A DNA stretch of 38,889 nt from Thiobacillus sp. (GTDB lineage Bacteria; Pseudomonadota; Gammaproteobacteria; Burkholderiales; Thiobacillaceae), in contig JAIBEI010000024.1 in assembly GCA_019459055.1 (NCBI GenBank), positions 1 through 38,889 on the forward strand, given 5' to 3'. The notes beneath the pieces were generated by a model that was given only the letters and a program-made list of their open reading frames with translations, had not been told where the DNA came from and ran no database searches. Shown here in pieces: positions 26,101 through 34,637 of the stretch. Positions within the stretch are counted from its first letter, which is position 1. Each line of letters opens with the position of its first letter. Made by a program: the position numbers and the translations under genes.

Positions 26101-27110
26101 CAGTGGTGGGACAACGCGCTCGATAACAGCTTGGCCGTGATGTCGACGATCGGCACCACGCGCTCGTAGGCCATGCGGGTGGGGCCGACGACACCGAGCG
26201 TACCGACCACCTGGCCGTCGACGGAATAGGGCGCGCTGACCAGGCTGCATTCGTCGAATGGCAGCAGGTCGGATTCGCCGCCGATGAAGATCTGCACGCC
26301 GGTGGCATTGCGCGACTGGTCGAGCAGTTGCAGCAGGCCGGTCTTCTGCTCGAAGGCGTCGAACAGACGGCGCAGGCTGCCCATATTGCTGGAGAGTTCT
26401 TCCACGTCGAGCAGCTTGCGGCTGCCCGATACCACCACGTTTTCCTGGCCGGCGGCCTGGCTGCCGGCGTCCACCGCGGCAGACATCAGGTGCGTGATGT
26501 CGTCGCGCATGCGGCCGAGTTCGTCGCGCAGCTTTGCGCGCACCTGGTCGAAACTGTGGCCGGCGAAGTGCTGGTTGAAGTAGTTGGCCGCCTCGGTCAG
26601 CGCGGAGGCGCTGACCGGCTGCTCGGTGAGGATGACGCGGTTCTCGACCTCGCCCTCCATGGTGACGATGATGAGCAGGATGCGTTTTCCCGACAGGCTG
26701 AGGAATTCGATCTGGCGAAACGCCGGGCTGCGGCGCGGCGTCATCACCAGCCCGGCAAACCGGCTGAGATCGGACAGCAGGGTGGAGGCTGCGGTCATCA
26801 GCCGCTGCGGGTCGGACGACGTCAGGCTGTTTTCGAGCTGGCTGACTTCGATTTGGTCCAGCGGGCGCACCGTCAGCAGCGTGTCGACAAAAAAGCGGTA
26901 GCCAAGCGGCGTCGGCACCCGCCCGGCCGAGGTGTGCGGGCTGGAAACAAACCCCCTTTCCTCGAGATTGGCCATGATGTTGCGGATGCTGGCGGGCGAC
27001 AAATCCAGCCCGGCGTGCTTCGACAGGGTGCGCGATCCCACCGGCTCGCCGTCGGTGATATAGCGTTCCACCAGGGTTTTCAGCAGGATGCGGGCGCGGT
27101 CGTTGAGCAT
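26100..27110 (-). CDS. hrcA: Heat-inducible transcription repressor HrcA
   Basis: Represses groE/dnaK-type operons through CIRCE sites and is kept active by GroEL. 336 residues. Winged-helix N-terminus [55 protein letters not shown], followed by [24 protein letters not shown]-like effector region follows, ending [19 protein letters not shown]. No CIRCE palindrome was seen next to the gene. Operon with hemH. Confidence 0.96.
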   Translation of the reverse strand: MLNDRARILLKTLVERYITDGEPVGSRTLSKHAGLDLSPASIRNIMANLEERGFVSSPHTSAGRVPTPLGYRFFVDTLLTVRPLDQIEVSQLENSLTSSDPQRLMTAASTLLSDLSRFAGLVMTPRRSPAFRQIEFLSLSGKRILLIIVTMEGEVENRVILTEQPVSASALTEAANYFNQHFAGHSFDQVRAKLRDELGRMRDDITHLMSAAVDAGSQAAGQENVVVSGSRKLLDVEELSSNMGSLRRLFDAFEQKTGLLQLLDQSRNATGVQIFIGGESDLLPFDECSLVSAPYSVDGQVVGTLGVVGPTRMAYERVVPIVDITAKLLSSALSHH

Positions 27111-27116
27111 GGATCC

Positions 27117-27122
27117 ATTATA
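27117..27122 (-). promoter_or_regulatory. -10 element of hrcA, leaderless arrangement
   Basis: A perfect TATAAT on the minus strand followed by GGATCC and then the ATG (27108-27110). A start 7 bases after the -10 would fall on the A of the ATG. Confidence 0.5.
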
Positions 27123-27215
27123 TAGGGGGCAGGGAGCAGGGGCATGGCAACTTTGGTTCGATCAAAAAATGCGCAGCGCATTCCCTGAATCCTGAATCCT
27201 GACCCCCGACCCCTT

Positions 27216-27221
27216 TATAAT
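27216..27221 (+). promoter_or_regulatory. -10 element of nadK, leaderless arrangement
   Basis: A perfect TATAAT followed by CGCCCC and the ATG at 27228. As for hrcA, the expected transcription start coincides with the start codon. The -35 region is weak (TGAATC at 27193-27198). A duplicated CTGAATC string lies just upstream. Confidence 0.5.
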
Positions 27222-27227
27222 CGCCCC

Positions 27228-28103
27228 ATGCAAACCCCCCCCTTCCACACCGTTGGCCTCGTCGGAAAATATGACAACCAGGGCATGGAAACCTCTGTGC
27301 GTGTGCTGGGGGAGTTTCTGCGAGGGCGCGGGCATGCGGTGCTGCTTGCCACCCAGACGGCAGAACACCTCGAGATCACGGATTTCCCCGTTCGCACCCT
27401 GCGCGACCTGGCGATTGAAAGCGATGCTGTCGTGGTATTGGGCGGCGACGGCACCATGTTGTCGATCGCGCGTGAAGTGGCGCCGCACGGCGTGCCGCTG
27501 ATCGGCATCAACCAGGGACGGCTGGGTTTTCTTACCGATATCATGGTCGATGACATGTTCGGCGCCGTTGCCGAAATCCTCAGCGGCCAGTACGTGGCGG
27601 AAGAACGAATCCTGCTGAACGGGCAGATCCGCCGTGCCGGCGAGTGCGTGTTCGAGGCCACCGCGTTTAACGATGTGGTGGTGGGCAAGGGCGGCTCGGG
27701 CCGCCTGATCGATCTGGAAATCGCCATCAACAGCGAGTTCGTCTATAGCCAGCGTGCCGACGGTCTGGTGGTCACCACGCCGACCGGCACCACGGCGTAT
27801 GCGCTGTCGGCGGGCGGGCCCATCGTGCATCCCACGCTGGAGGCGGTGACGCTGGTGCCGATCTGCCCGCACACCTTGTCGGCGCGCCCCATCGTGGTCG
27901 GCAGCCATTCGCGCATCGAGCTGCACCTGACCTTTGCCGACGACGCGCGCGCCCACTTCGACGGCCAGCATCATTTCGACCTCAAGAGCGGCGACCATGT
28001 GTGGATCACCCGCGCCAGCCGCCCGGTCACCCTGCTGCACCCGCATTCCTACAGTTACTACGACACCCTGAGGCAGAAGCTGCACTGGGGCAAGAAGCTG
28101 TAA
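27228..28103 (+). CDS. nadK: NAD kinase
   Basis: ATP-dependent NAD to NADP. 291 residues. GGDGT motif in VVLGGDGTMLSIAR, INQGRLGFLTDI, FNDVVVGKGGSGRLIDLEI, and TPTGTTAYALSAGGPIVHP with the LVPICPHTLSARPIV segment. Opposite hrcA and six bases before recN, the usual order in this class. Confidence 0.97.
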   Translation: MQTPPFHTVGLVGKYDNQGMETSVRVLGEFLRGRGHAVLLATQTAEHLEITDFPVRTLRDLAIESDAVVVLGGDGTMLSIAREVAPHGVPLIGINQGRLGFLTDIMVDDMFGAVAEILSGQYVAEERILLNGQIRRAGECVFEATAFNDVVVGKGGSGRLIDLEIAINSEFVYSQRADGLVVTTPTGTTAYALSAGGPIVHPTLEAVTLVPICPHTLSARPIVVGSHSRIELHLTFADDARAHFDGQHHFDLKSGDHVWITRASRPVTLLHPHSYSYYDTLRQKLHWGKKL

Positions 28104-28109
28104 GCGCTT

Positions 28110-29765
28110 GTGTTGTCGCATCTGTCCATCCGCAATTATCTGCTGGTCGAATCGGTCGAGCTCGATTTCGCGCCGGGGCTCACCGTGCTCACCGGCGAGA
28201 CCGGTGCGGGCAAATCGATTCTGATCGACGCACTGGCGCTGGCGCTGGGTGACCGCGCCGAGGGCGGCGTGGTGCGCAGCGGCGCGGCGCGCGCCGAAAT
28301 CGCGGTCGAGTTCATGATCGACCGCCTGCCGGCACTTGTGACCTGGCTCGACGAGGCGGGCTATGCGGCGGACGACGGCACGCTGATCCTGCGCCGGGTG
28401 ATCGACGCCGGCGGCCGCTCGCGCGCCTTCATCAACGGCAGCGCCGCGCCGCTGGCGCAGCTGAAGGACGCCGCCGAATTCCTGCTCGACATCCACGGCC
28501 AGCACGCGCATCACGCCTTGCTGCGCCCGCAGACCCAGCGCGAGGTGCTCGATGCCTATGCCGGCGCACAGCAAGTGGCTGCCGCGGTCAGCGCCGCCTG
28601 GCACGCCTGGCAGGCGGCGCGGGCGCAGCGTCTGGACGCCGAATCCCACGGCCAGGCGCGACAGATCGAACGCGAAGGCCTGAACCTGGCGGTGGAGGAA
28701 TTGCGCGCGCTGGGGGACGACCTCGCGCGCTGGGACGAAATCCAGAGCGAGCACGCGCGGCTGGCGCATGTCACTACCCTGCTCGAAGGCAGCCATGCGC
28801 TGATTCACGGGCTGGACGAGGGCGAGGCGGCGGTGGCCGGCCGCCTCGGCGAAATGAGCGCGCAGCTCGACGCCATGCAGGCGGTGGACGACAGCCTGCA
28901 GGAGGTCGCCGCGCTGCTGGGTTCGGCGAGCGCCGATCTCGCCGAGGCGGTACACGCGCTGCGCCGCTACGCCGGCCATCTCAGCCTCGACCCCGAGCGG
29001 CTGGCCGAACTCGACCGCCTGCTCGCCGACATGCACCGGCTGGCGCGCAAGCACCGGGTGCAGCCGGACGCACTGGCCGATCTGCTGCAGCAGTTCGAGG
29101 CGCGTTTGGCCGAGCTGGCCGCCAGCGACGATCTCGACGCCTTGCAGGCAGCCGAGGATGCTGCCTGGACGCAGTACCAGACGCAGGCCAAACAGCTCAG
29201 CGTGCTGCGCCGCAAGGCGGCGGCAGCCCTGTCGAAACAGGTGACGGCGGCGATGCACGAGCTGGCGCTGGCGGGCGGCCAACTCGACATCCAGCTACAG
29301 CCCGTCGGCGAGCCGCGCGCGCACGGGCTGGAGGACGTGAGCTTTCTCGTTGCCAGCCATCCCGGACTGGCGCCGGGGCCGCTCGCCAAGGTGGCGTCGG
29401 GCGGCGAGCTGTCGCGCATCAGCCTGGCAATCCAGACCGCGCTGTCCGGCGTGGCCGGCGTGCCGACGCTGATCTTCGACGAGGTCGATGTCGGCATCGG
29501 CGGCAGCGTGGCCGAAGCGGTCGGGCGGCGGCTGGCCAAGCTGGGCGAAACCCGCCAGGTGCTGGTCATCACCCACCTGCCGCAGGTGGCCGCGCGCGGT
29601 GCGCAGCACCTGCGGGTGGCGAAGCAGGCCAGCGGCAGCTTTGTGTCGTCCAATATCGAATTGCTCGACGCCGATACGCGTGTGGAGGAAGTCGCGCGCA
29701 TGCTCGGCGGGCTGAAAATCACCGCCACCACGCGGCAGCACGCCGCGGAGATGCTCGCCGGGTGA
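28110..29765 (+). CDS. recN: DNA repair protein RecN
   Basis: SMC-like ATPase for double-strand-break repair. 551 residues from GTG 28110 (a TTG three bases on is also possible). Walker A GETGAGKS at 29-36, a long coiled coil with Ala/Glu/Leu-rich heptads (about 150-370), ABC signature SGGELSRISLAIQ, and Walker B LIFDEVDVGIGG. A QVLVITHLPQVAARG H-loop follows. Its stop overlaps the nuclease start. No LexA box was seen upstream. Confidence 0.96.
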   Translation: MLSHLSIRNYLLVESVELDFAPGLTVLTGETGAGKSILIDALALALGDRAEGGVVRSGAARAEIAVEFMIDRLPALVTWLDEAGYAADDGTLILRRVIDAGGRSRAFINGSAAPLAQLKDAAEFLLDIHGQHAHHALLRPQTQREVLDAYAGAQQVAAAVSAAWHAWQAARAQRLDAESHGQARQIEREGLNLAVEELRALGDDLARWDEIQSEHARLAHVTTLLEGSHALIHGLDEGEAAVAGRLGEMSAQLDAMQAVDDSLQEVAALLGSASADLAEAVHALRRYAGHLSLDPERLAELDRLLADMHRLARKHRVQPDALADLLQQFEARLAELAASDDLDALQAAEDAAWTQYQTQAKQLSVLRRKAAAALSKQVTAAMHELALAGGQLDIQLQPVGEPRAHGLEDVSFLVASHPGLAPGPLAKVASGGELSRISLAIQTALSGVAGVPTLIFDEVDVGIGGSVAEAVGRRLAKLGETRQVLVITHLPQVAARGAQHLRVAKQASGSFVSSNIELLDADTRVEEVARMLGGLKITATTRQHAAEMLAG

Positions 29766-30307
29766 GAACCATGCTGGCGCTGTGGCTGCTCTTCGCCGCG
29801 TCCGGCACGGTTTGCGCAGACACACTGTACGGCGTCGTCATCGTGGTGATCGACGGCGACACCGTGCTGTTCAAGCCCGACCACTATTCCCCCGGATCGC
29901 GCGCCTTCCTGAAAGTCCGCCTGGCCGATATCGACGCCCCTGAAATCGGCCAGCCATTTGGCGAGGCTGCCACCGAAGCGCTGAAGGCACGGGTGCTGAA
30001 GCAGCGGGCGCAACTGGAAATCGTCGCCATCGATGCGTACGGCCGCAAACTGGGGCGCCTTAGCGTGGATGCCCGGTCGGTCAACGCGGAGTTGGTGCGG
30101 CGCGGCCTGGCGTGGACATACGACTCCAGACGCGCTTCAGCACGTAGTGGATCGGAGTCCTTCAGGGCGTCGGCGCGTGGCGCGGATCGACATACCATGT
30201 TGGCGCTGCAGCGCGAGGCGCAGGGCGAACGGATCGGGCTGTGGCAGGACGCCGCGCCGACGCCGCCCTGGGCGTGGCGGAAGGCGCGGGCGGCCCCCGC
30301 CTATTGA
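29762..30307 (+). CDS. Secreted thermonuclease-like (SNase) protein
   Basis: 181 residues from GTG 29762, overlapping recN by four bases (or ATG 29771). Signal peptide LALWLLFAASGTVCA, then the SNase core VIDGDTVLF, KVRLADIDAPEIGQPFGEAATEAL (active Arg and Glu) and YGRKLGRLSVD (second Arg). Helix ELVRRGLAWTY leads into an unusual Ser/Arg/Ala-rich stretch (about 121-141). MLALQREAQGERIGLWQ and PPWAWRK then resume the family pattern. Predicted periplasmic or extracellular nuclease. Confidence 0.88.
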   Translation: MRTMLALWLLFAASGTVCADTLYGVVIVVIDGDTVLFKPDHYSPGSRAFLKVRLADIDAPEIGQPFGEAATEALKARVLKQRAQLEIVAIDAYGRKLGRLSVDARSVNAELVRRGLAWTYDSRRASARSGSESFRASARGADRHTMLALQREAQGERIGLWQDAAPTPPWAWRKARAAPAY

Positions 30308-30391
30308 TCGTTCGGCTGGCCGGTCGCGCGGTCGGCATCCGATGGTTTTGCCATGGAGCGAACACGGACGCCGATCCAGGCAATGCCAGTA

Positions 30392-30435
30392 TTGACAGTC
30401 CCGCCGAAAACAAATACAAATGAGAAACATTCTCA
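30392..30435 (+). promoter_or_regulatory. feoB promoter with Fur box
   Basis: TTGACA (30392-30397), a 17-base spacer, TACAAA (30415-30420). Immediately after is the palindrome TGAGAAACATTCTCA (30421-30435), within AAATGAGAAACATTCTCAT. This matches the usual Fur-box half-sites (TGAGAA...TTCTCA) and covers the expected transcription start. Confidence 0.85.
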
Positions 30436-30453
30436 TATAAATATCGCTACCCC

Positions 30454-32511
30454 ATGACCCCGACCGCGCATACCTTCCCTCTCCACGGCCCTGGCCTGCG
30501 CGGTGCAGGGCGGCCTCGCGTGGCGATCATCGGCCGCGACGGCAGCGGCAAGCACAGCATTTTCCGCGCTGCCGCCGCCACCTCCACCCGCCACGAGCGC
30601 CTCGCCGGCATCGGCCCTGCGTACGAGGAATGCCTGGTCGAGGTGGGTATCGACCAGATTTCCCTGGTCGCGCTGCCCGCCGTCGACGGCCTGCACGATC
30701 TGGATGCGGATGCCTGCGTGACGCTGAAGTACCTGCTCTGGGGCGACCACTGGCCGGCCATCGCCGGGCACGAGCCGCATCAGCCGGCGAGCGCTTTCGC
30801 CGCCCCCGACGTGCTGCTGATGGTGATGGACGCCACGGCGCTGGAGCGCGACCTCGAACTCGCGCTGGAGCTGATGCAGCTGGGCCGGCCGATGGTGTTT
30901 GCGCTCAACCGCATGGACGAGGCGCGTTCCAGGCGGCGCTTCATCAACGTGCGCGCCCTGTCGGCCAAGCTGGGCGCGCCGGTGGTGCCGACCGTGGCGC
31001 ACATGGGCATCGGCCTGGCCGATCTGTATTCCACCGCGGTGCGGGTCGCGCGCGAGACCAGACATGCTCACGCGCAGCCATCGACGCAACCGCCCAGTGC
31101 GCACATCGAGGCGCAATTGCGCGCCATTGCCGAGATCGCCCTACAGCCGGACGTGGCGGCGGCATTCGGGGTGCCGTCCGCCTTGCTGACGCTGCAGCTC
31201 GCGGAAAACGACGGCTACTTCGCGCAGGAATTGCAGGCGCATTTCCCCGACCGCCACGCGACCCTGCTCGCCGCGCGCGCCGCCGCCGCCGCGGCCTTGC
31301 CGCGCCCGCTGGCGGAGGAGATCCATGCCGACCGCCATCACCGTGCCGCGCAGCTGGTCGAGGCGGTGACCCGCCCCGGCCAGGAAGGCGCGCCGCCACG
31401 CTGGCAAATCTGGGCGGATGACCTTTTTCTGCACCCGCGCTGGGGCTTTGCCGGCTCGCTGGTGATTTTTGCCCTGGTGCTGGTCGTCGTGTTCGAGGTG
31501 AGCGCCTTTCTCGACGCACTCACCGTCGCACGCCTGATCGAATGGGCCGCGCCGTGGCAGCCGACCGACCTCACAGGGGTGGTCGCCCGCGCCGTGCTGG
31601 ATGGCTTCATCGGCCTGGCGGGCATCGTCATCCCCTACATGATCCCGCTGGTGGTGGTGCTGGTGTTGCTGGAAGAGTCCGGGATCATGCATCGCGTGGC
31701 TTTCGTGGTCGATCGCGGCTTTCACCGGCTGGGCCTGCACGGCGGCGTAGCACTGCCTTTTCTGATGGGGCTGGGCTGCAATGTGCCGGCGCTGGCCGCC
31801 ACCGCCGCCGTCACCCATGGCCGCGACCGCACCGTGGCCTCGCTCTTGATCACCTTCCTGCCCTGTTCGGCGCGTTCGGCCATCATCCTGGCGGTGGGCG
31901 GCAAATACCTCGGCGGCTTCGGCGTGTTCGCGCTCTTCATGCTCGTCCCCGTCGTCGTCAGCCTGGTCGGCAAGCTCCTGAAGCGCCGCTATCCCGAGAC
32001 CACGCCCGGCATGATCCAGGAGATCCCGCCCTACGCCGTGCCCACTCTGCGCGCTTTGCTGGTCAATACCTGGGAGCGCAGCCGCGACATCGTCACCATC
32101 GTGCTGCCGCTGCTGGTGGCGGGCAGCGTGGTGCTGGCGCTGCTGGGGCATGTCGGCATGGACGACTGGATCAATCTTGCGCTCACGCCGGTGACGGGTT
32201 GGTGGCTGGGGCTGCCGGCGGCACTGGGCGTGCCGATTCTGTTCGGCGTGCTGCGCAAGGAGCTGTCCCTGCTGATGGTATTCAGCGCCCTCGGCACGCA
32301 GGAGCTGGCGGGCGTGCTCGACACCACGCAGATCGCCACCTTCCTGGTGTTCCTGACCTTCTACGTGCCCTGCGTGTCCACCTTCGCCATGATGCTGAAG
32401 CTGCTCGGCCGGCGCGATGCGCTCTATTCCGTCGGGCTCTCCATCGGCGTGGCGCTCGTGGTGGCGGCCGCGGTGCGCTGGACGATGGAACTGGCGGGGT
32501 GGGCGTTATAG
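30454..32511 (+). CDS. feoB: FeoB-like ferrous iron transporter with degenerate GTPase domain
   Basis: 685 residues. N-terminal G domain: G1 GRDGSGKHS is kept (GxxxxGKxS) and G4 reads NRMD. G3, normally D-L-P-G, is VALPAVDG, so the Asp-x-x-Gly is lost. The membrane part is clear FeoB: GLGCNVPALAATAAVTHGRDRTVASLLITFLPCSARSAI, VPILFGVLRKELSLLMVF (Gate/Nucleos-type domains) and FLTFYVPCVSTFAMMLK. No FeoA or FeoC follows. Imports Fe2+ across the inner membrane. The Fur box upstream indicates iron repression. Confidence 0.9.
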   Translation: MTPTAHTFPLHGPGLRGAGRPRVAIIGRDGSGKHSIFRAAAATSTRHERLAGIGPAYEECLVEVGIDQISLVALPAVDGLHDLDADACVTLKYLLWGDHWPAIAGHEPHQPASAFAAPDVLLMVMDATALERDLELALELMQLGRPMVFALNRMDEARSRRRFINVRALSAKLGAPVVPTVAHMGIGLADLYSTAVRVARETRHAHAQPSTQPPSAHIEAQLRAIAEIALQPDVAAAFGVPSALLTLQLAENDGYFAQELQAHFPDRHATLLAARAAAAAALPRPLAEEIHADRHHRAAQLVEAVTRPGQEGAPPRWQIWADDLFLHPRWGFAGSLVIFALVLVVVFEVSAFLDALTVARLIEWAAPWQPTDLTGVVARAVLDGFIGLAGIVIPYMIPLVVVLVLLEESGIMHRVAFVVDRGFHRLGLHGGVALPFLMGLGCNVPALAATAAVTHGRDRTVASLLITFLPCSARSAIILAVGGKYLGGFGVFALFMLVPVVVSLVGKLLKRRYPETTPGMIQEIPPYAVPTLRALLVNTWERSRDIVTIVLPLLVAGSVVLALLGHVGMDDWINLALTPVTGWWLGLPAALGVPILFGVLRKELSLLMVFSALGTQELAGVLDTTQIATFLVFLTFYVPCVSTFAMMLKLLGRRDALYSVGLSIGVALVVAAAVRWTMELAGWAL

Positions 32512-32521
32512 CGGTCGGCGC

Positions 32522-32752
32522 TTAGGTCTCGGAAGGCGCGATCTGGGCGTTGAACGTTCGCAGGTCTACCAGGCTGCAACTTGTCTTGCGCGATGCCCGG
32601 CACGCCTCATCGCCGGGGTGATGCTCAAACGAACACGAGTGCTTCTGCAGCATGTCCCAGTCTTCTTCGGCATACATCTGCCGAGGAAGATTGGGCGGGA
32701 AGTACACGCAACCGAAGCAATGTCCGTGCGGCTCAGCGGTCTTTTCTGACAT
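32522..32752 (-). CDS. Small Cys-rich protein, unknown
   Basis: 76 residues from ATG 32752, overlapping tusA by 20 bases. Contains CFGC (12-15) and three further Cys (SCSF, EACR, TSCS), plus several His. This hints at metal or Fe-S binding, but I do not recognise a family. Last gene of the tetR-controlled dsrE-tusA unit. Ends 10 bases from the convergent feoB stop. Confidence 0.6.
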   Translation of the reverse strand: MSEKTAEPHGHCFGCVYFPPNLPRQMYAEEDWDMLQKHSCSFEHHPGDEACRASRKTSCSLVDLRTFNAQIAPSET

Positions 32753-32972
32753 GGTAGCGCAGTACTCCATTCTCTTCTGTCGTCGACAGCAGCGTCTGGC
32801 CGGTGCGCTCGCACCAGGATGGGATGTCCTTTTGCGTCCCCGTGTCGGTTGCAATGATTTCAAGAATGTCACCAAGAGCCAACCCCTTCATGGCTTTGTT
32901 GGTTTCCACTATGGGCATCGGGCAACATTTGCCGGAGGTGTCGAGGATCGAGGTAACGGTAAATGCACGCAT
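32733..32972 (-). CDS. tusA: TusA-family sulfur carrier protein
   Basis: 79 residues. The TusA signature is DTSGKCCPMPIVETNKAMKGLALGDILEIIATD with the CPxP cysteine that carries persulfide, followed by DIPSWCERTGQTLLSTTEENG. An AAGGAG-type RBS precedes the ATG (32972). 11 bases after dsrE. In sulfur oxidisers TusA/DsrE pairs hand sulfane sulfur to oxidation enzymes. Confidence 0.92.
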   Translation of the reverse strand: MRAFTVTSILDTSGKCCPMPIVETNKAMKGLALGDILEIIATDTGTQKDIPSWCERTGQTLLSTTEENGVLRYHVRKDR

Positions 32973-32983
32973 GACTGATCTCC

Positions 32984-33400
32984 TTAGAAGTACTGGCAGT
33001 GATCCGCTTTGGCAGCTTTGTCGTTGAGGAACCAGGAGGCACCGACGATGCCTTCCGCTTCGGGAATCAAATTGTTCTCGTTTACGCCGAAAATGGCGCC
33101 GGCCAGACTGCATGCGTAAAAGCTCACGCAACCCGTCGATTTCAAGGCCTTGAGAATCTCGTAGATGTCGTTCGGCAGCCCCGCCTTGGCCACGTTTTCA
33201 CGCACCATGGCTTCATCGGCGGCATGCCGGCCGTCCATGCACAAACTTGCGGCGCCCTCGACGGTGAGGGCTTTGACTGCCCAGTTGACAAACAGCATGT
33301 CGACCTGAGTTCCTTCCGCTGACGCCAAGTAGGCAAAGACGAGCGGCGTGAGGATCTTGTCGTAAGAGTCGTCACGTATCACGATGGCCATGGATTTCAT
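32984..33400 (-). CDS. DsrE-family sulfur-relay protein
   Basis: 138 residues. ATG 33400 follows AAGGAG. MKSMAIVIRDDSYDKILTPLVFAYLA and VSFYACSLAGAIFGV are DsrE/F family patterns; the Cys in FYACS is at the position of the persulfide Cys of TusD/DsrE. Cytoplasmic. Transcribed with tusA. Its operator matches the one before tetR. Confidence 0.88.
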   Translation of the reverse strand: MKSMAIVIRDDSYDKILTPLVFAYLASAEGTQVDMLFVNWAVKALTVEGAASLCMDGRHAADEAMVRENVAKAGLPNDIYEILKALKSTGCVSFYACSLAGAIFGVNENNLIPEAEGIVGASWFLNDKAAKADHCQYF

Positions 33401-33414
33401 TTTGAATCTCCTTA

Positions 33415-33442
33415 GAATGAACATTCGTTCGAAATGAACGAA
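33415..33442 (-). promoter_or_regulatory. TetR operator before dsrE
   Basis: GAATGAACATTCGTTC (33415-33430) is the same palindrome as that before tetR with a G for A in one arm. It overlaps a second one, TTCGTTC-gaaat-GAACGAA (33424-33442). It lies just upstream of the dsrE RBS. Confidence 0.75.
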
Positions 33443-33457
33443 AAAAACACGGCCTGA

Positions 33458-34048
33458 TCAAGCCGTGACACCACGCCAAGCACATTCCCAGACAGCGTCT
33501 AGCCTGTCCGGGAGGGGCTCGGCAAGAACGCCGTCGAGACGCGCAGTAATCAACCGGATGGCACCTCCAAAGAGGCATGAGGTTGCGACCATGACATCCA
33601 TATTGCGAATTTCTCCGTTCTCCATGCCACCTTGCACAAAGGCTCGCATGGTTTCAAACGGCTTGGACGAGCACACGGGGCGCTCGGATGGCAGGAAATC
33701 CCGATGCTTCGCATACAGCATGAAATCCATGGCATCGCGGTTCGACTCTGTCAATTCGAACAGCATCGCCATGATCGCCCGGCAACGGTCGTGCGCCGTG
33801 GCGTTGTCCATGGCGATTTTTTCCAGCGATTCCTGTAAACCCACTGTCAACCCCAGATAGAGTGCGCGGGCCACATCTTCCTTATCCTTGAAGTGATGAT
33901 AGATCGAGCCCACGCTGACCTGCGCAGCGCGTGCCATATCGGGCACTGAGGTGCTGAAATAACCGCGCTGCGTGAAAAGCTGCAGGGCGGCAGCAATAAC
34001 CCGCTCACTTATTTGCCCAGGCTGAACATTGGCGGGGGTGCGAGCCAT
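33458..34048 (-). CDS. TetR-family repressor
   Basis: 196 residues. ATG 34048 is chosen; an upstream ATG (34078) falls inside the operator. HTH: ISERVIAAALQLFTQRGYFSTSVPDMARAAQVSVGSIYHHFKDKEDVARALY. The C-terminal ligand domain has no diagnostic residues (one Cys pair region VCSSK). It probably represses itself and the dsrE-tusA unit; the signal may be a sulfur species but that is inference. Confidence 0.93.
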   Translation of the reverse strand: MARTPANVQPGQISERVIAAALQLFTQRGYFSTSVPDMARAAQVSVGSIYHHFKDKEDVARALYLGLTVGLQESLEKIAMDNATAHDRCRAIMAMLFELTESNRDAMDFMLYAKHRDFLPSERPVCSSKPFETMRAFVQGGMENGEIRNMDVMVATSCLFGGAIRLITARLDGVLAEPLPDRLDAVWECAWRGVTA

Positions 34049-34064
34049 TGCGTATCCTGATATA

Positions 34065-34080
34065 GAATGAATGTTCATTC
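34065..34080 (-). promoter_or_regulatory. TetR autoregulatory operator
   Basis: GAATGAA-TG-TTCATTC, a perfect 7-bp inverted repeat with a two-base centre, 17 bases before the tetR ATG. Confidence 0.8.
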
Positions 34081-34137
34081 ATAATAGCAAAGAAATTATT
34101 CATGTGCGAAACCAATAACAAAACAACGCGGTCGGGC

Positions 34138-34524
34138 TTACCTGATTTCAGCGCCCCGCATGTCGAGCAGCGCTTTCAGTATCGATCGGTGGCAGCGGCT
34201 TTCGTCCTCGCAGTAACAGCCGATGGAGAAATTGGCGTGGTGCGAGAGCGCGGCGAGAAGATCCAGATCCCGCCTCGCTTCGGGCGCCTTCATTTCCGCA
34301 AGGAACCGCCGCTTGAACGCGCGCCAGGTTTTGTCGTCCGTCACCGGAAAGGCTTCCCGAAGCAGGGCTTCGCTCGGAGACAGGTTCGGAAACCATACGT
34401 CATAGATATCCTTCGACGCATAGTTTTCCTTCCGTACGCCGCGCGGGGGGCGCCGTACCGTGCCGATGCGCAGCCCCTCATCGTCTGCCCTGCTACTGCC
34501 TAATCGTACGATCCGTATGGCCAT
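34138..34524 (-). CDS. DUF488 family protein (YeaO-like)
   Basis: 128 residues. Motifs WFPNLSPSEALLREA and ALSHHANFSIGCYCEDESRCHRSILKALL, the C-Y-C-E-x-x-x-x-C-H-R type end typical of DUF488. Function of the family is not established. It lies upstream of tetR in the same direction, with a 90-base gap holding the tetR operator. Confidence 0.85.
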   Translation of the reverse strand: MAIRIVRLGSSRADDEGLRIGTVRRPPRGVRKENYASKDIYDVWFPNLSPSEALLREAFPVTDDKTWRAFKRRFLAEMKAPEARRDLDLLAALSHHANFSIGCYCEDESRCHRSILKALLDMRGAEIR

Positions 34525-34637
34525 GGGGGTGGGGAAGCTTTGGGGTCAGCAGCCGAATATGTCCTGGCCTTTGACCATAGGAAATATTCCCTGTTTCTGC
34601 CTCGCATTCGCGCCAACGCGGGTCAAGGCTGCATGGT

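Noticed and set aside
27162-29282. Minus-strand open frame of 706 codons over nadK and recN
   Set aside because: nadK and recN on the plus strand carry clear motifs; the antisense frame is compositional.
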